64,000 nt of DNA, taken from Salinicoccus carnicancri Crm. Its GTDB lineage: Bacteria; Bacillota; Bacilli; Staphylococcales; Salinicoccaceae. The stretch is from contig NZ_ANAM01000001.1 in NCBI RefSeq assembly GCF_000330705.1, forward strand, positions 186,001 to 250,000, given 5' to 3'. Both the position numbers and the translations under genes were made by a program. The first letter of the stretch is position 1, and each line of letters begins with the position of its first letter. Below are positions 9,581-17,245 of this stretch, piece after piece. A model generated the notes under the pieces. That model had not been told where the DNA came from, made no database searches, and saw only the letters and a program-made list of their open reading frames with translations.

Positions 9581-9600
9581 AGGATAAACTGTATATAAAC
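9581..9600 (-). promoter_or_regulatory. Candidate HssR-type direct repeat ahead of hrtB
   Basis: Read on the minus strand, two copies of GTTTAT stand 11 bp apart (GTTTATATA, two bases, GTTTATCCT). The S. aureus hrt promoter carries a GTTCATATT direct repeat with the same 9+2+9 spacing. The position, 70-90 bases before hrtB, is suitable. The match is partial. Confidence 0.45.
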
Positions 9601-9680
9601 TTTTCAGTGATATGATGGTTATCACATTCATGTTTCAACTGTTGTGCAGGTGGTATAGACAAGTAGCTCCAATAATTACT

Positions 9681-9730
9681 AAAAAGCAGACCTTCCGTAA
9701 TGAATCTCATTACGGAGGTCTGCTTTTTGT
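9681..9730. terminator. Strong bidirectional terminator after the PadR operon
   Basis: A long stem of about 22 bp with a single bulged T and an ATC loop, with A and T runs on the outer sides. It ends the padR/membrane-protein operon on the minus strand and insulates hrtBA. Confidence 0.92.
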
Positions 9731-9741
9731 ATCGGTATGTG

Positions 9742-10440
9742 CTATTTATTTCTGTATCGCCCGGCGTTTTTTTCAGGCTTGAAAAGCAGGCAGAGTCCCG
9801 ATGCCGACAGGATAATGCCAAGCAGTACAGGAATCCAAAGACTCATTTCGAGTGACGGGCCAATATCGATGGCATTTTTCAAAAACCCCGGGATCATGAG
9901 AATCAAAAAAGAGATTGCGCCACCGATGAAAACCAATCCATATTCTTTCCATGCGGGCCAATTCCTGAACAAGGTATACTGTATTGCATGGAAAATGAGG
10001 AATACAAATCCGACTCCGGCCAGGGACATGATGACAATGTAAAAAATCTCTGCTGTAACATCGATTGTGACGGATAACGGTGCATCATCAATAATGTTGA
10101 AAGCCAGACTCATCAAATATGAAAACAGATATAATATTCCAAGGTAAGTCAATGCTATCTTTCCGGCAAGTTTCCATACATTCCTCCTGGGCAGTTCCTC
10201 GATGATGCTGTCGGCATATGTCCTATAGTCTTTTCCGGTAACTTCTTCGATTTTTTTGCCATTCCTCTGAGCTTCTATTATGTGGGTAAGAAGGTCGTTC
10301 AGTATTTCCTCGGTCTCTTCATTTTTGGAAGTGTAATTCAGTCTGATATAGACCAGTATATCCTCGTAGACTTCTTTGTTGTGCTGATTCAGTTTTTCCC
10401 TCAGCCTATTGTTCTCTTTTATCAGTGGTTTTTCTGACAT
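9742..10440 (-). CDS. PadR-partner membrane protein (DUF1129-like)
   Basis: A 232-residue protein with a soluble N-terminal third (LNDLLTHIIEAQRNGKKIEEVTGKDY resembles the DUF1129 helical region) followed by four predicted membrane helices (about residues 88-110, 125-150, 165-185 and 195-217). PadR genes are commonly followed by such membrane proteins, whose role is poorly known. Its start codon lies 35 bases inside padR, giving tight translational coupling. Export or signalling linked to envelope stress is possible but not shown. Confidence 0.7.
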   Translation of the reverse strand: MSEKPLIKENNRLREKLNQHNKEVYEDILVYIRLNYTSKNEETEEILNDLLTHIIEAQRNGKKIEEVTGKDYRTYADSIIEELPRRNVWKLAGKIALTYLGILYLFSYLMSLAFNIIDDAPLSVTIDVTAEIFYIVIMSLAGVGFVFLIFHAIQYTLFRNWPAWKEYGLVFIGGAISFLILMIPGFLKNAIDIGPSLEMSLWIPVLLGIILSASGLCLLFKPEKNAGRYRNK

Positions 10441-10765
10441 GCTGTGTGTCCTCCTTGAGTATCGAATCGATTGGACCGAGGATTCTATCCCACTCTTCAG
10501 TCATGAGCTTCAGTGCGTTTTTTCCTTCCTCGGTAATGAAGTAGTATTTTCTTTTTGGTCCGAAATCAGATGTGCGTTTCTCACTGTAAATATAATTGTT
10601 TCTCTGGAGTCTCAGCAGTATGGGATAGATTGTCCCTTCGCTTACATCGGCAAGGCCAAGGTTCTGAAGCTTTTCCGATAATTCATATCCGTATACGATA
10701 TCATCATGGATTATCTTAAGGATGCAGGCTTCCATGAGGCCTTTTAGAATCTGGGTTCTGTTCAC
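10406..10765 (-). CDS. PadR-family transcriptional regulator
   Basis: Small winged-helix regulator of 119 residues. The family hallmarks are GLMEACILKIIHDDIVYGYEL at the N terminus, EGTIYPILLRLQRNNYI in the recognition helix, and the wing KRKYYFITEEGKNAL. A short C-terminal helix would dimerise. It overlaps the membrane-protein gene behind it. A perfect 11-bp inverted repeat lies 43 bases upstream, between its start and a good promoter, which suggests autorepression. The nearby heme exporter operon is separate, so a link to it is only possible, not evident. Confidence 0.88.
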   Translation of the reverse strand: MNRTQILKGLMEACILKIIHDDIVYGYELSEKLQNLGLADVSEGTIYPILLRLQRNNYIYSEKRTSDFGPKRKYYFITEEGKNALKLMTEEWDRILGPIDSILKEDTQHVRKTTDKREQ

Positions 10766-10807
10766 GTCTTCACCTACTTTGCATTACATGATAGCGAGGT
10801 GGAATAA

Positions 10808-10834
10808 AAGCTATTTTGTTATGCAAAATAGCTT
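10808..10834. promoter_or_regulatory. Candidate PadR operator
   Basis: Perfect inverted repeat AAGCTATTTTG / CAAAATAGCTT with a five-base spacer, just downstream of the -10 of the promoter at 10841-10869 and upstream of padR. Position suits an autorepressor. It lacks a T-run after the stem. Confidence 0.6.
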
Positions 10835-10840
10835 GGGTAC

Positions 10841-10869
10841 ACTTTACTATACCTTGTGGGATGTGTCAA
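10841..10869 (-). promoter_or_regulatory. Promoter for the padR operon
   Basis: On the minus strand, a perfect TTGACA (10864-10869) is separated by 17 bases from TAAAGT (10841-10846), followed by the inverted repeat and padR. Confidence 0.6.
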
Positions 10870-10882
10870 ATGGTATATTCCG

Positions 10883-11044
10883 CTACGTCTTCATCTGTTT
10901 TTTGTTCTTTATGAACAATATTGTGAAGACAAGGTCTGTGATGAGCAATGCAATGATTGCATAGACCAGGCTGTCAGTCAGCAGCAATAAGGTGATGAAG
11001 GCAAGTACCGGCAGTACCAGGAATGAAATGAAAAACATATTCAT
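10883..11044 (-). CDS. Small membrane protein, 53 residues, downstream of nat
   Basis: Short gene starting 20 bases after the N-acetyltransferase stop, on the same strand, with TAGGAG before its AUG. The product begins MNMFFISFLVLPVLAFITLL and has two hydrophobic spans (about residues 3-22 and 25-45) and a basic tail (KNKKQMK). The order and spacing place it in one transcript with nat. I recognise no family. Its 3' end lies next to the padR promoter. Confidence 0.72.
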   Translation of the reverse strand: MNMFFISFLVLPVLAFITLLLLTDSLVYAIIALLITDLVFTILFIKNKKQMKT

Positions 11045-11064
11045 GTTTCTGCTCCTAATCAGAT

Positions 11065-11826
11065 TTAAATTTTCAGGTTGAAGTATTTTTCTGCTAGTTC
11101 GTAGAATTGCCCGGGCAGGACTTCTGTTTTGTCAACATGACCATCCGCCCAGATCGTATAATTTTTATCGGTAAGCGTGTGTCTGCCAGCTTCTGTGAAT
11201 GCTGTAATAAGCGGCTCTTTATTGAACGGGGAAGTTTCGCTCTCTTTTATGATCTTCTGGACACGATCCAGTTCCCCGATTCCCGCTACTGGATCGTTGA
11301 GGTAGAACTTATAACCGGGTGTCCACCCTTTTTGAGATGTGGCAAGGTTCATCATCAGAACATGGCCGTCTGACACTTCAGTGACTTTAAACGATCCGTT
11401 TCTGGAATGCACAGTGTCACCATTCATAGGAACCGGTCTGAGCGGCAGGTTCCCACCGAAACCTGTATCGATGAGATAGGCTCTCCTCCCATGTTTCACA
11501 AGAAACATGACATGTGTTTTAGTACCGAAGTCCGTGCCGTTATGAACTCTGCCGTAATACATTGCAGAATCGAAGCCGTTTTCCGATAAAAACAAGTGCA
11601 ACAGTGGATTCAGTTCATAGCAGAGTCCCCCTTCGTTCTGTATGAGCATCTTTTCAATCAGGTTATCCCGGCTGATGGCATTCGTCCGGTTGAACATGAC
11701 GGCAGTGTTTTCAAATGGTATTGCCTTTGCCGTCAGTTCAAGAACATTTTCAAGGTTCTCGAATGCAATCTGGAAATTTGTCTGTAAACAGATCCGCTTG
11801 CGGAACATCGTGTTAAGGTCATTCAT
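11065..11826 (-). CDS. nat: Arylamine N-acetyltransferase
   Basis: Transfers acetyl from acetyl-CoA to arylamines or hydrazines. All three catalytic positions are visible: Cys in EGGLCYELN (near residue 69), His in THVMFLV (near 107) and Asp in YLIDTGFGG (near 122). Length (253 residues) suits the short Firmicute members. The natural substrate is unknown. A small membrane protein gene follows 20 bases later. The region upstream to the ferritin terminator holds no convincing gene. Confidence 0.92.
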   Translation of the reverse strand: MNDLNTMFRKRICLQTNFQIAFENLENVLELTAKAIPFENTAVMFNRTNAISRDNLIEKMLIQNEGGLCYELNPLLHLFLSENGFDSAMYYGRVHNGTDFGTKTHVMFLVKHGRRAYLIDTGFGGNLPLRPVPMNGDTVHSRNGSFKVTEVSDGHVLMMNLATSQKGWTPGYKFYLNDPVAGIGELDRVQKIIKESETSPFNKEPLITAFTEAGRHTLTDKNYTIWADGHVDKTEVLPGQFYELAEKYFNLKI

Positions 11827-12050
11827 GGTATGGCCTCCCTGAGGCAGATTATAACATTATACAAGTGTACAGGACAGAATCATGGTTACGCCGTACAATG
11901 CATCCAGCCATGAAAATTTCGTTTAGGAGAGAGGTTCTGAAAGGTCAGATCAAGACGTCAGTCGGTTCGACCATACAGGGCAGCATGAAGCATGAGGAGG
12001 AAGGCTTCAGGAAAATTGTCATGCAGCTGTCAATGATGTGAAAGAGATAT

Positions 12051-12082
12051 AAAAATGGACCGGCAGTGCCGGTCCATTTTTT
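12051..12082. terminator. Terminator after ferritin
   Basis: AAATGGACCGGCA / TGCCGGTCCATTT stem with one loop base, flanked by A and T runs. It lies just past the ferritin stop on the minus strand. Confidence 0.88.
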
Positions 12083-12087
12083 GACGC

Positions 12088-12588
12088 CTACGCTTCATTG
12101 AAATCCCGCTTCCCAAGCTCTCTTTCATAAATGAACAGAGCATTGGCATCATCTTTGATCCTTTCGATATAGTCGATATGGCGTTCGAATGTCGCCTCTT
12201 CCTCCACCTGCTCATCAAGGAACCATCGGATGAAGGATAATGTTGCGTACTCCTTTTCATCAGTGGCGATATCAGAGATGTTATAGAATGATTTCGTCAC
12301 TTCCTTCTCCTGTGCAAGCCCGGCCTTGAAAGTATCAAGGATGGAATTATAGTCAGTTGCAGGTGCCGGGATTTCCTTGAAAATCGCGTGAACACCCCGG
12401 TCATTCAGGTAGTCATAAAGTTTTGTGCCATGGAATCGTTCCTCTTTGGCCTGCTGGATATAAAAATTGGCAAAACCATCATAGCTTCTGGACTCACAAT
12501 ATGCTGCCATTGCCATATATTCATGCGCGGCTGCAAATTCATTGTTCATCTGGTTATTCAAAGCTTCTTTCAATTTCTCAGATAACAT
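12088..12588 (-). CDS. ftnA: Bacterial non-heme ferritin
   Basis: Four-helix iron-storage protein forming a 24-mer shell that oxidises and stores iron. Ferroxidase residues can be seen: Glu in [12 protein letters not shown] (near residue 17), Glu and His in KEERFHGTK (near 50 and 53), Glu near 94, and Glu/Gln in FLDEQVEEE (near 127). At 166 residues it has normal length. The start has AGGAGGAATT upstream. No clear PerR or Fur box could be read in the 170 bases ahead of it. Single gene. Confidence 0.95.
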   Translation of the reverse strand: MLSEKLKEALNNQMNNEFAAAHEYMAMAAYCESRSYDGFANFYIQQAKEERFHGTKLYDYLNDRGVHAIFKEIPAPATDYNSILDTFKAGLAQEKEVTKSFYNISDIATDEKEYATLSFIRWFLDEQVEEEATFERHIDYIERIKDDANALFIYERELGKRDFNEA

Positions 12589-12761
12589 TTTGAATTCCTC
12601 CTTCTATAAAGCCTACTTGATAAATACCCTCTTATCATCAAATATACCATATTGCTACTGATTTAAAAAAATCAAACTGTTTACACTTTTAATTCCTATT
12701 TATATAATATGATATCAATGTGGATACAAAACCTGTAGAGAATTATTGAGGAGGCGTCGCT

Positions 12762-13676
12762 ATGAATATAGAAAATCTGGAAGCATTTGTACATGTCAAT
12801 CATTTCGGAAGTATCAACAAAGCTTCCAAAGTACTCTTTCTGTCACAGCCTTCTGTTAGCTCAAGAATAAAATCACTTGAACGTGAACTTGGTGCACAGC
12901 TGTTTGAGCGCAGTGGACGCCGGCTGATACTGACTGAAAAAGGTTCGGGATTTCTGCCTTTTGCAGAAAATATGGTGGATACTCTGAAAAAAGGAAAAGC
13001 CTATCTGGATGACAGCAGGAATGACAACAGGCTCACTGTCGCCAGTTCCAGTCTGGCTTCCTGTTATCTTCTTCCAGACATTCTTGCCGCAGTTAAAAAA
13101 GAGCTTCCTGAATTGAATGTAAAGATAATTACTGCACCGAGTGAAGAGGTCGTACGCATGGTTTCGCGAGGAGAAGCCGAACTCGGTTTTGCAAGCAATG
13201 TATCAGCACCCGGATTGAGCATACACAGAGCCTTGGAGAGTCCAATAAGGCTCATTGTGCCACAGGGACATGGATTCATAGGAAGTAAGCCGGATGCAGA
13301 GAAGCTCAGTGGGCACACAATCGTATTTTTTGCCTGCGGATCGATGGATTGGACAATGGTGAATAATCTGTTTATGAAACTGGAAAGACAGCCTGATATC
13401 AAATATGAAGTGGACAGCATGGAGACAGCCAAAGGCATCATTTTGAACCACTCGGCCATTGGGTTTTTACCGGAACTCAGTGTCCGGAGGGAAATTGAGG
13501 GAGGATTACTGCATGCAATCGACATACCTCAATTGACCGACGTTGCACTGAAGACGGATATGATCTATCGGGAGAACTCAGACTCAGCCAGCATAAAGGA
13601 AGTCATCAGCATCATCGGGGAAACCGCTTATGACGTGCCAGCCGAAACAGCAATTATAGACACTCTCTATAAGTGA
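12762..13676 (+). CDS. LysR-family regulator, likely activator of the downstream sulfur operon
   Basis: Winged-helix LysR protein of 304 residues (HTH near residues 18-38, GSINKASKVLFLSQPSVSSRI). It lies directly ahead of, and in the same direction as, an ABC transporter and flavin monooxygenase set. That setting recalls B. subtilis YtlI (AscR), the activator of the ytm sulfur-acquisition operon, so a similar role is inferred from context. GAGGAGGCG precedes the start. The spacer to the next gene (about 100 bases) carries an imperfect dyad that could be its operator. Confidence 0.85.
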   Translation: MNIENLEAFVHVNHFGSINKASKVLFLSQPSVSSRIKSLERELGAQLFERSGRRLILTEKGSGFLPFAENMVDTLKKGKAYLDDSRNDNRLTVASSSLASCYLLPDILAAVKKELPELNVKIITAPSEEVVRMVSRGEAELGFASNVSAPGLSIHRALESPIRLIVPQGHGFIGSKPDAEKLSGHTIVFFACGSMDWTMVNNLFMKLERQPDIKYEVDSMETAKGIILNHSAIGFLPELSVRREIEGGLLHAIDIPQLTDVALKTDMIYRENSDSASIKEVISIIGETAYDVPAETAIIDTLYK

Positions 13677-13733
13677 AAATGAAAAAACTATAATACGGCA
13701 TCTTGTCCCTCAGCAAGCAGGGTGGTATACTTG

Positions 13734-13749
13734 GTATCATTAATCATAC
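13734..13749. promoter_or_regulatory. Candidate LysR operator before the sulfur operon
   Basis: Imperfect dyad GTATCATTAATCATAC with GTAT/ATAC ends, 28 bases before the ATPase start, in the only non-coding gap of the locus. LysR sites often have such T-N11-A dyads. Confidence 0.35.
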
Positions 13750-13777
13750 TTTTCAGGTAGGAATTTGGAGGGGTTCT

Positions 13778-14560
13778 GTGATCAAAGTCTCGGGTCTTAA
13801 GAAAGCATTCAACAATATCGAGGTGCTGAAGGATATCAATTTTGAAGTGAATGACGGAGAAACGGTAGCCATAATCGGTCCGTCTGGATCGGGGAAGTCA
13901 ACTCTGCTCAGATGCCTGAACTATTTGGAGAAACCTGATGCAGGGCTCATAAGCATAGGCGGGGTCACGGCTGAGACAAAAAAAGTGAAGAAGTCGACAA
14001 TCAACAGACTGAGAATGGAGACCGCAATGGTCTTCCAGCATTACAATCTGTTCAAAAACAAAACGGCTTTGGATAATATCACCTACCCCCTGGCAGCTTC
14101 AAAAAAAGCAGGCTCGGAAGAAGCTGTGAAAATCGGTGAAAGACTGCTCAGACAGGTGGGCATCCTGGACAAAGCAAAACATTATCCGGTGTCTTTATCC
14201 GGCGGTCAGCAGCAAAGGGTTGGCATAGCAAGGGCACTGGCTGTGGACCCTCATGCATTATTGTTTGATGAACCTACATCCTCGCTTGATCCTGAGTGGG
14301 TGGGCGAAGTGCTGAAGGTGATTTCGGATATATCCAAAAATGACAAGACGATGATCATAGTGACACATGAAATGGATTTTGCCAGGGAAATCGCTGACAG
14401 GGTGATATTCATGGCAGACGGCAACATCGTCGAAGAAGGACATCCGGCGGAAGTATTCGACAATCCTCAGAATGAGCGGACCAGGAAATTTCTGAAGAAA
14501 TATATGCAACGGGCAGCAGACAGTCAGGAAAGAACTGAACTGGAACTGTTAACAGTTTAA
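13778..14560 (+). CDS. Polar amino acid-type ABC importer, ATP-binding subunit
   Basis: ATPase of the PAAT importer family (260 residues), related to TcyN/YxeO, which handle cystine or S-modified cysteines. Walker A is GPSGSGKST (near residue 34), the Q-loop is VFQHYNLF, the signature is LSGGQQQRVGIARAL, and Walker B is ALLFDEPTSSLD. The GUG at 13778 has GGAGGGG at good spacing and gives the normal family N terminus; the longer frame from 13703 adds unrelated residues. The permease follows 14 bases later. No solute-binding protein gene is in the operon. Confidence 0.9.
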   Translation: MIKVSGLKKAFNNIEVLKDINFEVNDGETVAIIGPSGSGKSTLLRCLNYLEKPDAGLISIGGVTAETKKVKKSTINRLRMETAMVFQHYNLFKNKTALDNITYPLAASKKAGSEEAVKIGERLLRQVGILDKAKHYPVSLSGGQQQRVGIARALAVDPHALLFDEPTSSLDPEWVGEVLKVISDISKNDKTMIIVTHEMDFAREIADRVIFMADGNIVEEGHPAEVFDNPQNERTRKFLKKYMQRAADSQERTELELLTV

Positions 14561-14574
14561 AAAGGAGGTATCCC

Positions 14575-15246
14575 ATGAATTTTGATATCGGGTATATGAT
14601 TGAAATAATACCTGAACTGCTTGTGTATATTCCAATCACTCTGTACCTTGCAATAGTATCCATGCTCATTGCAGTCATCATCGGCGTAGCGCTGTCGCTG
14701 ATCCTCGTCAATAAGATCCCTGCGGCAGTACAGTTGTCAAAACTGTATATCTCTTTCTTCCGGGGTACACCTGTTCTTGTACAGCTCCTGATGATCTACT
14801 TCGGGCTGCCGCAGCTCTTCCCATGGCTGAATTCAATATCGGCAGTGAATGCCGCAATCATCGCGTTCAGCCTGAATACTTCAGCCTATCTCGCAGAGAT
14901 ATTCAGGGCGGCGCTTACATCGGTGGATAAAGGGCAGACCGAAGCTGCAATATCTACCGGTCTTACATATCGCCAGGCGGTATGGGGCATTGTGCTCCCC
15001 CAGGCAATAAGAAATGCAGTCCCGGCTACCGGAAACATGTTCATAGGTCTGATAAAGAACTCTTCCCTGGCCTTCACAATCGGTGTTACAGAACTGCTGG
15101 CACAGGGGAAACTCCTCGCTACGGCAACGTTACAATTTTTTGAAGCGTATCTTGCAGTCGGCATAATATATTGGTGTATGACCATACTCTACAGCTGGCT
15201 TCAGAAATGGTATGAAGCAAAAATCAACAAACCCTATGAAGCATAG
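14575..15246 (+). CDS. Polar amino acid-type ABC importer, permease subunit
   Basis: Inner-membrane permease of 223 residues with about five helices. The EAA loop that docks to the ATPase is clear (EAAISTGLTYRQAVWGIVLPQ), and FFRGTPVLVQL is the usual PAAT motif before it. An AAAGGAGG site precedes the AUG. Together with the ATPase it resembles TcyBC/YxeNO. It would need a binding protein from elsewhere. The monooxygenase follows within 26 bases. Confidence 0.9.
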   Translation: MNFDIGYMIEIIPELLVYIPITLYLAIVSMLIAVIIGVALSLILVNKIPAAVQLSKLYISFFRGTPVLVQLLMIYFGLPQLFPWLNSISAVNAAIIAFSLNTSAYLAEIFRAALTSVDKGQTEAAISTGLTYRQAVWGIVLPQAIRNAVPATGNMFIGLIKNSSLAFTIGVTELLAQGKLLATATLQFFEAYLAVGIIYWCMTILYSWLQKWYEAKINKPYEA

Positions 15247-15271
15247 TGGTAAAGAGCAGGAAAAATTATGA

Positions 15272-16627
15272 ATGGGAAGTGATTCAAGTATGAGCAGAAA
15301 ACAGATAAAATTAGGCCTTCTCATCCAGGGACCGGGTTCTCACCCTTATTCCTGGAGGGCGGATGACGCCGTTATAGACGGCAGTATAAATTTTGAATAC
15401 TATCTGGACGTTACAAGAAGAGCAGAAGCGGCAGGTTTTGAATTTCTGTTTATAGCGGACGGCGTCCATATCAATGAGAAGTCGATACCTCATTTCCTCA
15501 ACCGTTTCGAACCTCTGACACTATTGTCTGCACTTGCCCCGCTCACTTCGAGGATAGGACTGGCAGGTACCGTATCGACCACATACAGCGAACCTTATAA
15601 TGTTTCAAGACAGCTGGCAACAATCGACCAGATAAGCCGTGGGCGCGCAGGGTGGAACGTCGTTACAACGCCTCTTGAAGGCAGCGCCGGCAACTTCAGC
15701 AAAGGGAATCATCCGGAGCATTCGACCAGATATAAAATGGCCGGTGAATATATAGAAGTCGCCCAGGGGCTTTGGGATTCATGGGAGGATGATGCCTTTG
15801 TCAGGAATCGTGAGACCGGCGAATTCTTTGATAGGGACAAACTTCATACGTTGGACTACAGAGGGGAATTCTTCAATATCAAAGGGCCGCTGAACATTCA
15901 AAGATCCAGGCAGGGACAGCCGGTAATCTTTCAGGCGGGTGCTTCAAAAACGGGAAGAGAGTTTGCAGCAAAGTATGGCGAAGCCGTCTTCACACATGCG
16001 CAATCGTTCGAAACCAACAAGGAGTACTATGATGACATCAAAGAGCAGGCTGTTAAGAATGGCCGCAAGAAAGAAGATGTGCTGATTCTACCCTCGCTGT
16101 CCCCGATTATCGGTGAAACCGAAGAAATCGTTGCAGCGAGACATGAGGAGATCAAAAATCTGATTACCATCGACAAGGCACTGGAAGTGCTGGGAAGATT
16201 CTTCGATCATTATGACTTCAGTGTGCATCCATTGGATGAGCCTTTTCCTGATATCGGGGATATCGGTAAGAACAGTTTCCGGTCCACTACTGACAATATA
16301 AAAAGGAAAGCTTTTGAACATGCTTCCACGCTTCGGGAGGTGGCGCTGGAAACAGCGTCTCCGAAAGATGTTTTTTCCGGGACCTACCGGCAGGTGGCAG
16401 ATAAAATGATTGAATGGGTAGAAAATGGAGCGGCAGATGGCTTTGTGTTTACACCTCAGATATTCGGCAGCCAGTATGATGAATTTCTGGCACATGTCAT
16501 ACCTTTGCTGGAAGAGGAAGGCAGCTATACACGTGCATATGCCGGAGAGACGCTCAGAGAAAATCTGGGGCTTGATTTCAGGGAAAACCGTTATACAAAA
16601 GAAAAAGCCGGAAATGTAAAGGCATAA
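15272..16627 (+). CDS. FMN-dependent monooxygenase, NtaA/SnaA/DszA family (YxeK/YtnJ type)
   Basis: Luciferase-like class C flavin monooxygenase of about 451 residues. Family stretches include LGLLIQGPGSHPYSWR at the start, GRAGWNVVTT, YKMAGEYIEV and the QAGASKTGREFAAKYGEAVF strand. In B. subtilis the relatives YxeK and YtnJ act on S-modified cysteines taken up by a linked ABC importer, and the same gene partners here suggest a similar organosulfur substrate. It needs reduced FMN, which the next gene can supply. Starts at 15272 or 15290 are both possible; neither ribosome site is decisive. Confidence 0.87.
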   Translation: MGSDSSMSRKQIKLGLLIQGPGSHPYSWRADDAVIDGSINFEYYLDVTRRAEAAGFEFLFIADGVHINEKSIPHFLNRFEPLTLLSALAPLTSRIGLAGTVSTTYSEPYNVSRQLATIDQISRGRAGWNVVTTPLEGSAGNFSKGNHPEHSTRYKMAGEYIEVAQGLWDSWEDDAFVRNRETGEFFDRDKLHTLDYRGEFFNIKGPLNIQRSRQGQPVIFQAGASKTGREFAAKYGEAVFTHAQSFETNKEYYDDIKEQAVKNGRKKEDVLILPSLSPIIGETEEIVAARHEEIKNLITIDKALEVLGRFFDHYDFSVHPLDEPFPDIGDIGKNSFRSTTDNIKRKAFEHASTLREVALETASPKDVFSGTYRQVADKMIEWVENGAADGFVFTPQIFGSQYDEFLAHVIPLLEEEGSYTRAYAGETLRENLGLDFRENRYTKEKAGNVKA

Positions 16628-16657
16628 GGCTGATTATTGGTCAGAAAGGAAGATTTC

Positions 16658-17197
16658 ATGCATGATATTGTAATCATTTCAGGCAGCCCGTCGGTTGACT
16701 CCAGATCTCAGAAAGTACTCGGGTACATTGGTGACAGGCTCAATGAGAAAGGTCTGTCCATCGGTCATATATCAGTGAGGGATATTCCCGGAGAAGACCT
16801 GATGTTTGGAAATTTCAACAGCCCCGAAGTAACCGGTACTTCAGAAAAAATCCGCAATGCAAAAGGGATCATAGTTGGCTCCCCGGTGTACAAGGCAGCC
16901 TACTCCGGAGTGCTGAAAAGTCTGTTTGATATCCTTCCGAAGGATATCATGAAAGACAAGCCGGTGCTCCCGGTAATGTCGGGAGGCAGTATATCCCATC
17001 TGCTGGCCCTGGAGTATGCACTTAAACCGCTGATTTCGACGCTGAAAGGCACTACACTGAAGGGTGTGTATTATCTGGACAGCCAGATTGATAAAACTTC
17101 AGCCTTTCCTATACAGGATGAGGAACTGATACAGCGTACAGAAGTTCAGGTGGAAGAGCTGCTTGGAAAAATGGGAGTTGAAGGAGTTTTCCCATGA
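16658..17197 (+). CDS. NADPH-dependent FMN reductase (SsuE-like)
   Basis: Flavodoxin-fold reductase of 179 residues. The phosphate-binding motif ISGSPSVDSRSQKV lies at the N terminus, and the flavin-binding loop is VGSPVYKAAYSGVLKSLFDILP, typical of SsuE/MsuE. It would supply FMNH2 to the monooxygenase 30 bases upstream, so this is a two-component system. AAAGGAAG precedes the AUG at 16658, which I prefer over the codon at 16637. Last gene of the operon; a strong terminator follows. Confidence 0.9.
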   Translation: MHDIVIISGSPSVDSRSQKVLGYIGDRLNEKGLSIGHISVRDIPGEDLMFGNFNSPEVTGTSEKIRNAKGIIVGSPVYKAAYSGVLKSLFDILPKDIMKDKPVLPVMSGGSISHLLALEYALKPLISTLKGTTLKGVYYLDSQIDKTSAFPIQDEELIQRTEVQVEELLGKMGVEGVFP

Positions 17198-17207
17198 AAC
17201 ATATAAT

Positions 17208-17245
17208 AAAAACGGCATCCGGTCAATTGACCGGATGCCGTTTTT
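17208..17245. terminator. Bidirectional terminator
   Basis: A 17-bp perfect stem around an AATT loop, with A5 and T5 flanks, between the convergent FMN reductase and metC genes. Confidence 0.93.

Noticed and set aside
11910-12041. 43-codon plus-strand frame starting MKISFRRE before the ferritin terminator
   Set aside because: No ribosome site, no recognised similarity; the terminator is explained by ferritin on the other strand.
13719-13727. AGGGTGGTA resembling a T-box core before the ABC ATPase
   Set aside because: No CCGCG follows, no terminator stem and no room for stem I; only about 100 bases separate the genes.
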